From contig NZ_SNXS01000005.1 in assembly GCF_004362525.1 (NCBI RefSeq), forward strand, positions 372,001 to 436,000: a stretch of DNA of 64,000 nucleotides, in the 5' to 3' direction. Position 1 is the stretch's first letter. Each line of letters starts with the position of its first letter. Source of the stretch: Roseateles toxinivorans. Lineage in GTDB: Bacteria; Pseudomonadota; Gammaproteobacteria; Burkholderiales; Burkholderiaceae_C. The notes beneath the pieces were generated by a model. The model saw only the letters and a list, made by a program, of their open reading frames with translations, searched no databases and was not told the origin of the DNA. Of the stretch, positions 36,641-46,500 are shown piece after piece. Position numbers and translations under genes: made by a program.

Positions 36641-37774
36641 TCAAACGCCGTGCGCGAAGCGCCAGGCGCGCACCATACGGCGGACGCGCCATTGCAGTGC
36701 ATCGGACACCACGCACTGGCGCGTTGACAGGGCCCGACTCAGCGCCTGGTCATCAACCTCTGCCTTGCGGGGGTGGGCATAGAAGGCCGCAATCTCTTCG
36801 CCCGGCAGGCGGGCGGCAGCCAGCCATTTCGGCACGAATTCATTGCAGAGCACGTCAACATCGGTCAACACCTTGCTCTGGCCCATGCCGGTGGATGGAC
36901 AGACGCTTTGATAGGCATCGCCGATCAGCACCATACCGGGCCGGGCGCAGTCCTGCATGCGGTACAGATCAATCCTGAAGGGCTCCACCTTGCCCTTCAC
37001 CACATAGGCGCCTATCACCTTGTCGAGCCCCGGCACCAGTCGGGCAAGCGTCGCCGTCGGGTTGTTCAGCAACTCGCGTGTGGTGGCGTCCCGGGCGGGC
37101 CAGTAGGCGAAAACGTTGACTCGCATCATCTGGCCCATCAGGAACAGGGTCAGATAGTCCACCCTGCTCGCTTTGGGATCGGGCCGGTAGGTGACCGACT
37201 CGAACGGGAATGGTTCGCCGTCTGACCGCTCCAGCATGAAGCCGAAGACCATGGACAACTCGTCATGCACCATATTCTTCTGCGCGCCCAGCTGCTCGGG
37301 CAGCCTGCCGTTCATGCCGCTGGCCACAATCACCAGGCGGCCTTCGTAAACGGTGCCATCGGCCAACACCACCTGAGGGTGTTCGGCGTCGGGCGTCAGG
37401 GTCTCGACCCGGCCGACCTTGAACTCGACCTCTTCAGGGATCTGCGCCCGAACCTGATTGACGGTGTCGCAGTAGGAGATCCCGAACTGCTCGATCTTGC
37501 GGCGATAGAGGACGCGCCCGCCGCGGCCATGGATGATCTCGCGAATGATGCGCGTGCGCTCCCTGACCTTTTCGAACAGGCCCAGCGACTGCAGCAAGGC
37601 CGCCTGATCCGGCTCGATCTTCTCGGCACGGAACAGCGGCGGAAACTCGGCATAGGGGTCGATGACCGCCACCGACAGCCCGCGCCGGGCCAACACGGTG
37701 GCGGCTGCTGACCCGGCAAGACCCGCCCCCACAACAATCACGTCCCGTCGAATAGCGGCTGCTGCGGTGTCCAT
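36641..37774 (-). CDS. FAD-dependent oxidoreductase, geranylgeranyl reductase/UbiH-like
   Basis: 377 aa. The dinucleotide motif VIVVGAGLAGSAAATVLARR starts at residue 13; the second FAD motif is VLIGDAYQSVCPSTGMG. This places it in the PHBH-type flavoprotein group (monooxygenases and isoprenoid reductases). The substrate is unknown. It converges on the TylF-like gene with 16 nt between stops, and lies 68 nt downstream of the DUF971 gene on the same strand, so it could be read with it. Confidence 0.85.
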   Translation of the reverse strand: MDTAAAAIRRDVIVVGAGLAGSAAATVLARRGLSVAVIDPYAEFPPLFRAEKIEPDQAALLQSLGLFEKVRERTRIIREIIHGRGGRVLYRRKIEQFGISYCDTVNQVRAQIPEEVEFKVGRVETLTPDAEHPQVVLADGTVYEGRLVIVASGMNGRLPEQLGAQKNMVHDELSMVFGFMLERSDGEPFPFESVTYRPDPKASRVDYLTLFLMGQMMRVNVFAYWPARDATTRELLNNPTATLARLVPGLDKVIGAYVVKGKVEPFRIDLYRMQDCARPGMVLIGDAYQSVCPSTGMGQSKVLTDVDVLCNEFVPKWLAAARLPGEEIAAFYAHPRKAEVDDQALSRALSTRQCVVSDALQWRVRRMVRAWRFAHGV

Positions 37775-37842
37775 GGAACTCCTGTCGCAAGAGTGCTCAG
37801 TCAGGGCGCAGGCCGTCAGGCCCGCTACGGATCAGTGTGCCA

Positions 37843-38259
37843 TCAATGGCTGCTGCACGCCGACCCGCCGCCGGCCTTCACCATCGGCGTATCCCGCGTC
37901 ACACCGGCCTCGGCCAGGCGCGCTTCGTACTGCTGCCACAACTCGGCCTGCTGGCTGCCCAGATGGTAGAGATAGTCCCAGGAGAACAGGCCGCTGTCGT
38001 GGCCGTCGCTGAAGGTGGGCTTGATGGCGTAGTGGCCCACCGGCTCCAGTGCCGTCAGGCCGACGTCGCGCTTGCCGGTCTGCAGCGTTTCCTGGCCCGG
38101 GCCGTGGCCCTTGACCTCGGCCGAGGGCGAGTACACGCGCATCAGCTCGAAGGGAATGCGGAAGCTGGCGCCATCGCTGAAGCTGACTTCCAGCACGCGC
38201 GACTGCTGGTGCGCCGTGACGGCGGTGGGGGTGGGCGTGTTGGGGGTGAGGCCGGCCAT
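37843..38259 (-). CDS. DUF971 domain protein (gamma-butyrobetaine hydroxylase N-terminal-like)
   Basis: 138 aa. The small DUF971 fold is recognised by LEVSFSDGASFRIPFELMRVYSPSAEVKG (read in two parts), VGLTALEPVGHYAIKPTFSDGHDSGLFSWDYLYHLG. The HDSGL/WDYL ending is the family hallmark. In Burkholderiales this gene usually precedes ubiE directly; here 4.7 kb separate them. Its function is not established. Confidence 0.9.
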   Translation of the reverse strand: MAGLTPNTPTPTAVTAHQQSRVLEVSFSDGASFRIPFELMRVYSPSAEVKGHGPGQETLQTGKRDVGLTALEPVGHYAIKPTFSDGHDSGLFSWDYLYHLGSQQAELWQQYEARLAEAGVTRDTPMVKAGGGSACSSH

Positions 38260-38337
38260 GGTGGGTTCTCGCCGCTGCGGGTGGAGCTGGGTGGGGGTTC
38301 AGTGTAGTGCCATGGGATGGGGGTCGCGATGGATGGC

Positions 38338-38358
38338 CCCGGATTGCATCCGGGCTAC
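38338..38358 (-). repeat. REP unit
   Basis: CCCGG...CCGGGCTAC palindrome in the 220-bp divergent gap between the DUF971 and M13 peptidase genes. Confidence 0.9.
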
Positions 38359-38479
38359 GGGTGCGGACTGGCAACGGGCGATTCGCGATGCCGTCGGGGG
38401 CGATGACTGGTACAGCCCCCGATGCCACAGGCACCCACCTGGGCTAGCCTGCGCCTTCCCCCACACCGGTGCCCCCACC

Positions 38480-40504
38480 ATGCTGCGTCTTTCCCTGATC
38501 GCTGCGGCCACCGCCGCCGCGCTGGCCCTGTCCACCCCCACAAGGGCGCTGGACCTGCAAGGCCTCTCCGACGAGGTCTCGCCCTGCACCGACTTCTATG
38601 CCTTCGTCAACGGCCGCTGGCTGAGCCAGACCGAGCTGCCGCCCGACCGGGTGCGCATCGGCAGCTTCGACGGCCTGCGGCGGGCCAATGACGCGCTGCT
38701 GGAGCGCGCGCTGGGCGAGCTCAGCGCCAAGCCCGAGTTGCAGACCACACCGGGGCTGAAGCTGGTAGCGGCCTTCTATGCCAGCGGTATGGACCTGGCC
38801 GCGATCGAGGCCGGCGGGCTGGCGCCGGTGGCGCCGCTGCTGGCGCGCATTGACGCGCTGCGCAGCCCCGCCGAGCTGCCCGCCCTGCTGGCCGCCCTGA
38901 ACCGGGTGCAGATTGCCGCGCCGCTGGCCGCCAATGTGACGCCCGATGTCAAGAACACCACCCGCTACACGCTGGTGCTGAGCCAGTCGGGCCTGGGCCT
39001 GCCGGATCGCGAGGACTATTTCAAGACCGATGCCCACAGCGCGCGCCTCAAGACCGCCTACCGCGCCTATGCCAAGCGCCTGCTGGAGGCGGCCGGCACG
39101 CAGCCCACCGAGGCCCAGCTGGAGGCGCTGATGAGCTTCGAGACGCAGCTGGCCCAGGCCTCCAAGCCCCGCGTGCAAATGCGTGACCCGATAGGCAATT
39201 ACCAACCCTTCTCACCCACCGGCCTGGCCGAGGCGGCGCCGGGCTTTGCCTGGCCGGCCTATGTGGCCGAGCTGACCGGCCGCAAGGCCGGCGTCGAGCG
39301 GCTGCTGATGGGGCAGCCCGACTTCGCCAAAGCGCTGGGCCGGCTGGCCGCCGACACCCCGCTGGACACCTGGCGCAACTACCTGAAGCTGCGCGTGCTG
39401 GACGCCACGGCCGCGCAGTTGCCGAAGGCCTTTGCCGGCGCGCACTTCGACTACCGGGGCGCCGTGGTGACCGGGCTGAAGGCACCGGCGCCACGCAACG
39501 AGGCGGTGATACTGGAGATCGGCGGCCGCACCGGCTCGGCCGCCATGGCGCTGGGCCTGGGCGAGCTGTTCGTGGCGCGGGCCTTTTCGGCCGAGGCACA
39601 GCAGCGCTCGCTGGAGCTGCTGACCGACATCAAGGCGGCGATGCGCCAGCGCATCGAGGGCCTTGACTGGATGAGCGCACCCACCAAGGCACGGGCGCTG
39701 GCCAAGCTCGACGCGATGACGCCCAAGATCGGCGCGCCGGCCCGCTGGCCGCAGTACGAGGGCCTGGTGATACGCGCCGACGACTTTGCCGGCAATGTGC
39801 TGCGCGCCAATGCCTGGCAGGTGGCCCGGCGCATGGCCGACCTCGACCGCCCGGTGGACCGCACGCGCTGGAACACCTCGCCGCACATCGTCAACGCCTT
39901 TGCCGGCGGGCTCAACGAGATCACCTTCCCGGCCGGCATCCTGCAGCCGCCCTTCTTCGACGCCAAGGCGGACGATGCGGTCAACTACGGTGGCATCGGC
40001 ATGGTCATAGGCCATGAGATCACCCACCACTTCGACGACCGGGGCCGCCAGTTCGATGCCAACGGCAGCCTGTCGGACTGGTGGACGCCCGAGGACACCG
40101 CCGCCTACAAGGCCCGCGCCGAGCGGGTGGTGGCCCTCTACGGCGGCTACGAGCCCCTGCCCGGCCAGCGCGTCAACGGCCAGCTGACGCTGGGCGAGAA
40201 CATCTCCGATGTGGCCGGCATGCCGCTGGCCTTCGACGGCCTGCAGCGGGCGCTCAAACGCAGCGGCAAGACGGGCAAGATCGAGGGCTACACGCCCGAG
40301 CAGCGCTTCTTCTTGTCGAACGCGCTGATCTGGCGTGACAAGAAGCGCGTCGAGGCGCTGATCAACCAGCTGCGCACCGACTCGCACTCGCCCGCGCCCT
40401 ACCGGGTGCTGGGGCCGATGTCGAACCTGCCGGCGTTTGCGAAGGCCTTCTCGTGCAAGGCCGGGGACGCGATGGTGGCGGGGGATCCGATCACGGTGTG
40501 GTGA
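38480..40504 (+). CDS. M13-family zinc metallopeptidase (neprilysin/PepO-like)
   Basis: 674 aa, usual bacterial M13 length. Signal peptide MLRLSLIAAATAAALALSTP. N-terminal M13 domain opens with CTDFYAFVNGRWL. The catalytic motif HEITH is at residues 512-516 (IGHEITHHFDDRG), preceded by NAFAGGLNEITFPAGIL and followed by the Glu-bearing GENISDVAG. It would act in the periplasm or outside on peptides. It breaks the usual adjacency of the HIT and DUF971 genes and is on the opposite strand. Confidence 0.96.
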   Translation: MLRLSLIAAATAAALALSTPTRALDLQGLSDEVSPCTDFYAFVNGRWLSQTELPPDRVRIGSFDGLRRANDALLERALGELSAKPELQTTPGLKLVAAFYASGMDLAAIEAGGLAPVAPLLARIDALRSPAELPALLAALNRVQIAAPLAANVTPDVKNTTRYTLVLSQSGLGLPDREDYFKTDAHSARLKTAYRAYAKRLLEAAGTQPTEAQLEALMSFETQLAQASKPRVQMRDPIGNYQPFSPTGLAEAAPGFAWPAYVAELTGRKAGVERLLMGQPDFAKALGRLAADTPLDTWRNYLKLRVLDATAAQLPKAFAGAHFDYRGAVVTGLKAPAPRNEAVILEIGGRTGSAAMALGLGELFVARAFSAEAQQRSLELLTDIKAAMRQRIEGLDWMSAPTKARALAKLDAMTPKIGAPARWPQYEGLVIRADDFAGNVLRANAWQVARRMADLDRPVDRTRWNTSPHIVNAFAGGLNEITFPAGILQPPFFDAKADDAVNYGGIGMVIGHEITHHFDDRGRQFDANGSLSDWWTPEDTAAYKARAERVVALYGGYEPLPGQRVNGQLTLGENISDVAGMPLAFDGLQRALKRSGKTGKIEGYTPEQRFFLSNALIWRDKKRVEALINQLRTDSHSPAPYRVLGPMSNLPAFAKAFSCKAGDAMVAGDPITVW

Positions 40505-40515
40505 TACACCCAAAC

Positions 40516-40953
40516 TCACCCAAACGCATTCGCCACATTCCGATCAAGCTCGAACAGCGGCAGCGCCAGCCGGCTCACCGCCGGCGGCTCGACCACCCGC
40601 TGGGCCTGACCCCAGATCGGCTGCGGGAAGTGGCTGTCCCAGTCGAACCGGGCGATCACATGCCAGTGCAGATGGGCCACCATATTGCCCAGCGAGGCAA
40701 GGTTGATCTTGGTCGGGCGCAGGTGCTCGCGCAAAACCATCTCGACGCGGGCCACCGCCTCCAGGCACAGGCCGCGCTCGGCCGGGCTCAGGTCGGTGAA
40801 CTCGGCGCGGTGGGCCGCCCAGACGATGCGGTAAAAGGCCGGGAAGCTGACGTCTTCGATGCGCAGCACGCGCAGCATCGGTGTCTGCACCACGACGAAG
40901 CCGCCGGGGCTCTCGCACAGTTCGCAACCTTGCAGGTGATCGCCTTGGGCCAT
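40516..40953 (-). CDS. HIT-family protein
   Basis: 145 aa. The histidine triad is read as HLHWHVIARFDWD, following LASLGNMVA; the N-terminal CELCESPGGFVVV matches the HIT proteins that neighbour DUF971/ubiE in Burkholderiales. It probably hydrolyses a nucleotide phosphoramidate or dinucleotide; substrate unknown. It converges with the M13 gene with 11 nt between the stops. Confidence 0.92.
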   Translation of the reverse strand: MAQGDHLQGCELCESPGGFVVVQTPMLRVLRIEDVSFPAFYRIVWAAHRAEFTDLSPAERGLCLEAVARVEMVLREHLRPTKINLASLGNMVAHLHWHVIARFDWDSHFPQPIWGQAQRVVEPPAVSRLALPLFELDRNVANAFG

Positions 40954-41009
40954 ATCGCTTTGAATGCTCGCTAAGATCCTGCGACTTTAGCGCTCCAGGG
41001 AAGCCCCTC

Positions 41010-42008
41010 ATGACAACATCTCGTCGCCAAACGTTACAACCGGTCGGCCGCCGCCTGCTGATCGCAGCAGTGGGCCTCGCCGCCCTGCTGCCGCTCGCGG
41101 CCCGCGCCGACACCTGGCCCGCCAAGCCGATCCGCTGGGTGGTGGCCTACCCGGCCGGCGGCGGCTCGGACTTCCTGGCCCGCCAGCTCGCACCCCAACT
41201 GGGCAAGCAGCTGGGCCAGACCTTTGTGATCGACAACAAGCCGGGCGCGGCCGGCATCATTGGCACCGACGCGGCGGCCAAGTCGGCCCCCGACGGCTAC
41301 ACCATCGTCAGCGGTGACAACGGCGTGATGGTGTTCCACGCGGCCATGTACAAGAAGCTGCCTTACGATCCCAAGGACCTGGTGCCGGTGGGCTTCATGG
41401 CGCGCTTTCCGCTGATCCTGGCCGTCAACCCCGGCGCCGGCTTCTCCAGCGCGAAGCAGTGGCTGGACGAGGTCAAGAAGAACCCGGGCAAGTTCAGCTA
41501 TGCCTCCCCGGGCATCGGCAGCCCCCATCACCTGGCGATGGAGCTGCTGAAGGACCGCTCGCAGACCTTCGTCGTCCACGTGCCCTATCGCGGCACGGCC
41601 TTCGCGCTGCAGGACGTCATCGGCGGCGTGGTGCCGATGACGGTGGTGGACACCGCCGCCGGCCTGCCGCAGATACGCTCCGGCAAGCTCAAGGCGCTGG
41701 CCGTGATGTCCAAGAAGCGCCTGGCCACCCTGCCCGATGTGCCCACCTTCGAGGAACTGGGCTTCAAGGATCTGGAAGTGACCGCCTGGCAGGGCCTGTT
41801 CATGCCCAAGGGCACGCCGCCGGACATCGTCGCCAAGCTCAGCGGCGAGCTGACCAAGGCCATCAACACGCCCGAGGTGAAGGCACGGCTGGAGGACTTC
41901 GGCCTTGAGGTGGCTCCGTCGAATGCCGCCGGGTTGGCCGCGTTTGTGCAGAAGGAGACAACGTTCTGGCACGGGCTGATACGGGAACGGAAGTTGTCGG
42001 CGGAGTAG
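41010..42008 (+). CDS. Bug-family tripartite tricarboxylate transporter substrate-binding protein
   Basis: 332 aa. Signal peptide (RRLLIAAVGLAALLPLAARA). The Bug/TctC body shows WPAKPIRWVVAYPAGGGSDF, VIDNKPGAAGIIG, YASPGIGSPHHLAMELL and GKLKALAVMSKKRLATLPDVPTF (read in parts). These periplasmic proteins bind carboxylates or aromatic acids. No TctA/TctB membrane partner is nearby, as is usual for the expanded Bug family in this order. AGGGAAG precedes the start. Confidence 0.95.
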   Translation: MTTSRRQTLQPVGRRLLIAAVGLAALLPLAARADTWPAKPIRWVVAYPAGGGSDFLARQLAPQLGKQLGQTFVIDNKPGAAGIIGTDAAAKSAPDGYTIVSGDNGVMVFHAAMYKKLPYDPKDLVPVGFMARFPLILAVNPGAGFSSAKQWLDEVKKNPGKFSYASPGIGSPHHLAMELLKDRSQTFVVHVPYRGTAFALQDVIGGVVPMTVVDTAAGLPQIRSGKLKALAVMSKKRLATLPDVPTFEELGFKDLEVTAWQGLFMPKGTPPDIVAKLSGELTKAINTPEVKARLEDFGLEVAPSNAAGLAAFVQKETTFWHGLIRERKLSAE

Positions 42009-42015
42009 TGCCGCC

Positions 42016-42066
42016 CCCGGATTGCATCCGGGCTACACGGTCTTCGTAGCCCGGATGCAATCCGGG
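42016..42066. repeat. REP pair, GTAG ends facing
   Basis: Inverted unit at 42016-42036 (ending CTAC) and direct unit at 42046-42066 (starting GTAG), separated by 9 nt. Confidence 0.92.
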
Positions 42067-42160
42067 ACTCCTATCCCCCCGCACCCTCGCTTCGGGGGTG
42101 CCCTTGACGCGCCCCTGCTGCTAAGGTCAGCGCGATCGAACCGCAGTACCGGAACACGCC

Positions 42161-42874
42161 ATGAACGCATCCCCCAAGCACCTGATCCCCTTCGCCCTGC
42201 TGGCCCTGAGCGCCGCCGCGGCGCAGGCCACCACGCCGACCCATCTGTACGAACTGAACAACAGCTACGCCGACAGCCTGGGCGGCCCGGCGCTGACCAG
42301 CTTTGGCGGCACCCTGGGCGCGAGCAGCTACAGCTTTGCGGCCAATCAAGGCCTGGCGGTGGACAACGCCGTGGCGCAAGATGTCTACACGATTGACACC
42401 AGCTTCGTGTTCGACTCGACCGGCGGCTATCGCCGCATCGTCGACTTCAAGGCCGGCGCCAGCGATACCGGCCTGTACAACCTGAGTTCGGCGCTGAACT
42501 TCTACAACGGCTGGAGCGGCCCGAACGGCGCCTTCGCCGACGGCCAGCAAGTGCGCGTGACCTTGTCACGTGACGCCGCTGGCACCTTCTCCGGCTACGT
42601 CAACGGCGTGCTGCAGCTCAGCTTCAACGACGCCGGCGGCCTGGCCAAGTTCAGCACCGCCAACAGCACCGCCCGCTTCTTCATTGACGACAATGCGGTT
42701 GGCGGCGAAGCCTCGGCCGGCTCGGTGGACTACATCGCCATCTACAGCACCGCCCTATCGGCCCAGGAGATTGCGACGCTGGCACCAGCGGTGCCGGAGC
42801 CCGAGAGCTATGCGCTGATGCTGGCCGGCCTGGCCGGCGTGTTGGCGATGGCGCGGCGCCGCAAGCGGGGCTGA
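42161..42874 (+). CDS. PEP-CTERM protein with LamG-like domain
   Basis: 237 aa. Signal peptide (HLIPFALLALSAAAAQA), then a concanavalin-like (LamG/laminin G) domain: LYELNNSYADSLGGPAL, FVFDSTGGYRRIVDFKAG, GQQVRVTLSRD, GYVNGVLQLSF and VDYIAIYSTALSAQEIATL. The C-terminus is a classical sorting signal: VPEPESYALMLAGLAG, hydrophobic run, then RRRKRG. An exosortase should cleave near the PEP. It is a candidate client of XrtB or of another exosortase outside the window. Confidence 0.93.
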   Translation: MNASPKHLIPFALLALSAAAAQATTPTHLYELNNSYADSLGGPALTSFGGTLGASSYSFAANQGLAVDNAVAQDVYTIDTSFVFDSTGGYRRIVDFKAGASDTGLYNLSSALNFYNGWSGPNGAFADGQQVRVTLSRDAAGTFSGYVNGVLQLSFNDAGGLAKFSTANSTARFFIDDNAVGGEASAGSVDYIAIYSTALSAQEIATLAPAVPEPESYALMLAGLAGVLAMARRRKRG

Positions 42875-42883
42875 GATCGTTGT

Positions 42884-42935
42884 CCCGGATTGCATCCGGG
42901 CTACGGCGAATATGTAGCCCGGATGCAATCCGGGG
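42884..42935. repeat. REP pair upstream of the RAYT gene
   Basis: Inverted unit 42884-42904 and direct unit 42914-42934 (GTAG ends facing, 9-nt spacer). The pair ends 16 nt before the transposase start codon. Confidence 0.93.
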
Positions 42936-42950
42936 AGCTACGATGCCGCC

Positions 42951-43478
42951 ATGGTGCTCTACCGCCGCAACCGCCTGCCGGGTGCGAGCTACTTCTTCAC
43001 CGTCACGCTGGCTGATCGGCAGGCTTCAACGCTGACCGATCACGTCGCGTTGTTGGGTGACTCGATGCGCACGGTGCAGCAGCAACTGCCCTTCACGACA
43101 GACGCCATCGTCGTGCTACCCGAGCATCTGCACTGCGTCTGGACGCTGCCCGAATCTGATAGTGACTACCCGACCCGCTGGAAGGCGATCAAGGCGGGGT
43201 TCACGCAGGGTTTGAGGCTGGCTGGAGTGGCGCTGGCGGAGCGGCCCGACGGTGGGTTCAAGCTTTGGCAGCGGCGCTACTGAGAACACACGCTGCGTGA
43301 TGAGGCGGATGTGGCCAGGCATATCGACTACATCCACTACAACCCGGTGAAGCATGGTTGGGTGACGCGGGCTGTTGATTGGCCGCATTCGTCGTTTCAC
43401 CGGTATGTGCTGATGGGGGTGTACACGGAGGATTGGGGCCTCGCCGCGGATGTTGATGGGGCGTTTGGGGAGAGGTGA
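42951..43478 (+). pseudogene. REP-associated tyrosine transposase (RAYT, TnpA-REP), interrupted by an in-frame stop
   Basis: The first 110 codons encode an IS200/Y1-like transposase N-terminus (YRRNRLPGASYFFTVTLADR) with the HUH metal motif His59-Leu-His61 in LPEHLHCVW. Codon 111 is TGA where the family usually has Trp (LWQRRY-stop-EHTLRDEAD). The same frame stays open for 64 further codons, including the conserved IDYIHYNPVKHG with the likely catalytic Tyr and a typical C-terminus, to TGA at 43476-43478. One G-to-A change explains the defect. REP units flank it on both sides. Confidence 0.9.
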
Positions 43479-43479
43479 C

Positions 43480-43496
43480 CCCGGATGCAATCCGGG
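43480..43496. repeat. REP unit downstream of the RAYT gene
   Basis: CCCGGATGCAATCCGGG palindrome two bases after the RAYT stop, without the GTAG head. Confidence 0.88.
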
Positions 43497-43506
43497 GGCC
43501 AACACA

Positions 43507-46500
43507 TCACACCAACACGCGCTCGATGCCGCCGTTGTTCGCCATCGCGATGTACTTGGGCATCCAGTCCTCGCCAAGAATCTTGCGGGCCATCTCGACG
43601 ACGATGTAGTCGGCCTCCAGCAGGCCGTTCTGCAGGTCGTTGCCGTAGCGGGTCAGGCCCTGCAGGCAGCTGGGGCAGGACGTGAGGATCTTGATGTCCT
43701 CCTTCACGCCGACGGCACCCGACTCGCGCAGCGCGGCCTCGTTCTTGCGCAGTTCCTCTTCCTTGCGGAAGCGGATCTGCGTGCTGATGTCGGGGCGGGT
43801 CACACCCAGGGTGCCGCTCTCGCCGCAGCAGCGCTCGCTCTTGGTCACCGAGTCGCCGACCAGGGCCTTCACCGTCTTCATCGGCTCCTGCAGCTTCATC
43901 GGGCTGTGGCAGGGGTCGTGGTACAGGTACGTGGCGCCGGGCGTCAGGGTGATGCCCTTCTCCAGCAGGTACTCGTGGATGTCGATGATGCGGCAGCCGG
44001 GGAAGATCTTGTCGAATTCATAGCCTTGCAGCTGGTCGTAGCAGGTGCCGCAGCTCACCACCACGGTCTTGATGTCCAGGTAGTTGAGTGTGTTGGCCAC
44101 GCGGTGGAACAGCACCCGGTTGTCGGTGATGATCTTCTCGGCCTTGTCGAACTGGCCCGAGCCGCGCTGCGGGTAGCCGCAGCACAGATAGCCGGGCGGC
44201 AGCACCGTCTGCACGCCGGCATGCCACAGCATCGCCTGGGTGGCCAGGCCGACCTGCGAGAACAGGCGCTCCGAGCCGCAGCCGGGGAAGTAGAACACCG
44301 CCTCGGTTTCGGCCGTGGTGCGCGCCGCGTCGCGGATGATGGGCACGTAGTCCTTGTCCTCGATGTCCAGTAGCGCACGCGCCGTCTTGGTCGGCAGGCC
44401 GGCCGGCATCTTCTTGTTGATGAAGTGGATCACCTGCTCTTTCAGCGGTGCGGCACCCAGGGTGGCACGCGGCGCGCTGGTCTGCTTGCGCGCCAGGCGG
44501 CGCATCAGGTCATTGGCCAGGCGCTGAACCTTGAAGCCCACGCCCACCATGCCGGCACGCACGAACTTGATCGTCTCCGGATTGGTGGCGTTGAGGAAGA
44601 ACATCGCCGCTGCATTGCCGGGGCGGAAGCTCTTCTGCCCCATCTTGCGCAGCAGGTTGCGCATATTCATCGTCACGTCGCCGAAGTCGATCTTCACCGG
44701 GCAGGGGCTCAGGCACTTGTGGCAGACGGTGCAGTGGTCGGCCACGTCCTCGAACTCCTGCCAGTGCTTGACCGAGATGCCGCGGCGCGTCTGTTCCTCA
44801 TACAGGAACGCCTCGACCAGCAGCGAGGTGGCGAGGATCTTGTTGCGCGGGCTGTAGAGCAGGTTGGCGCGCGGCACATGGGTGGCGCAGACCGGCTTGC
44901 ACTTGCCGCAGCGCAGGCAGTCCTTGATGCTTTCGCTGATCGCGCCGATATCGCTCTGCTGCATGATCAGCGACTCATGGCCCATCAGCCCGAAGCTGGG
45001 CGTGTAGGCATTGGTCAGGTCGGCAAACTCCGTGCCGCCGCGCAAGAGCTTGCCCTTGTTGAAGCGCCCTTCCGGATCGACCTTGGCCTTGTAGCCTGCA
45101 AAGCCCGACAGCTCATCGTCGGTCAGGAACTCCAGCTTGGTGATGCCGATGCCGTGTTCGCCGGAGATCACGCCGTCCAGGCTGCGTGCCAGCTTCATGA
45201 TGCGGGCCACGGCGCCATGCGCCGCCTGCAGCATCTCGTAGTTGTCAGAGTTGACCGGGATGTTGGTGTGCACATTGCCGTCGCCGGCATGCATGTGCAG
45301 CGCCACCCAGACGCGGCCGCGCAGCACCTCCTGGTGGATCTTCCTGCAGGCGTCGACGATGGGGGTCAGAGCTGAACCGGCGAAGATCTCCTGCAGGGGC
45401 CTGAGCACCTGGGTCTTCCACGAGGCACGCAGCGTGTGGTCCTGCAGCTGATCGAAGTAGCTCGGCGAACCGGCCGCCGGGGCGTCGTCGATATGCGTCA
45501 GCCAGAACAGCCACTGGGTGCGCGTCTCGCGCAGCAGCGTCAGCGCCTGGGCGACGCGGTCCTCCAGCAGCTCGGCCGAGGCAATGTCGCCGGCATCGTC
45601 GCTCTTGCCCAGCGGCAGCCCGCCCGCCTCGAAAAAGTCCTCCAGCTTGTCGATCAGCTGCAGCTTGTTGCGCAGGCTCAGCTCGATATTGATGCGCTCG
45701 ATGCCGTTGGTGTATTCGCCCATGCGCGGCAGCGGAATGACCACGTCTTCATTGATCTTGAAGGCATTGGTGTGGCGCGCGATCGCGGCGGTGCGCTTGC
45801 GGTCGAGCCAGAACTTCTTGCGCGCATCGGCGCTGACGGCCACGAAGCCCTCGCCGGCACGGCCATTGGCCAGGCGCACGACTTCAGACGTGGCCCTGGC
45901 CACGGCATCGGGGTCATCACCGACGATGTCGCCGACCAAGACCATCTTGGGCAGGCCGCCGCGCTTGCTCTTGGTCGCGTAGCCCACGGCCTTCAGGTAG
46001 CGGTCGTCAAGGTGCTCCAAACCCGCGAGGATGGCGCCGCCCGAGGCCGCCTGGGCGAACATATAGTCCTTGATGTCGACGATGCTGGGCACGGCGTCCT
46101 TGGCATTGCCGAAGAACTCCAGGCAGACGGTGCGCACGTGCGCCGGCATGCGGTGCACGACCCAGCGCGCGCTGGTGATCAGGCCGTCGCAGCCCTCTTT
46201 CTGGATGCCCGGCAGGCCGGCGAGGAATTTGTCGGTGACGTCCTTGCCCAGGCCTTCCTTGCGGAACACGCGGCCGGGAATGTCCAGGCGTTCGGTGCGC
46301 TCCAGCTTCTTGCCCGAGGCATCGAAATAGCGCAGCTCGAAGCTGGCCACCGGGGCGTCATGGATCTTGCCCAGGTTGTGGTTGATGCGGGTCACTTCCA
46401 GCCACTTGGCCTCGGGCGTGACCATGCGCCAGCTGGCCAGATTGTCCAGCGCCGTGCCCCACAGCACGGCCTTCTTGCCGCCGGCATTCATGGCGATATT

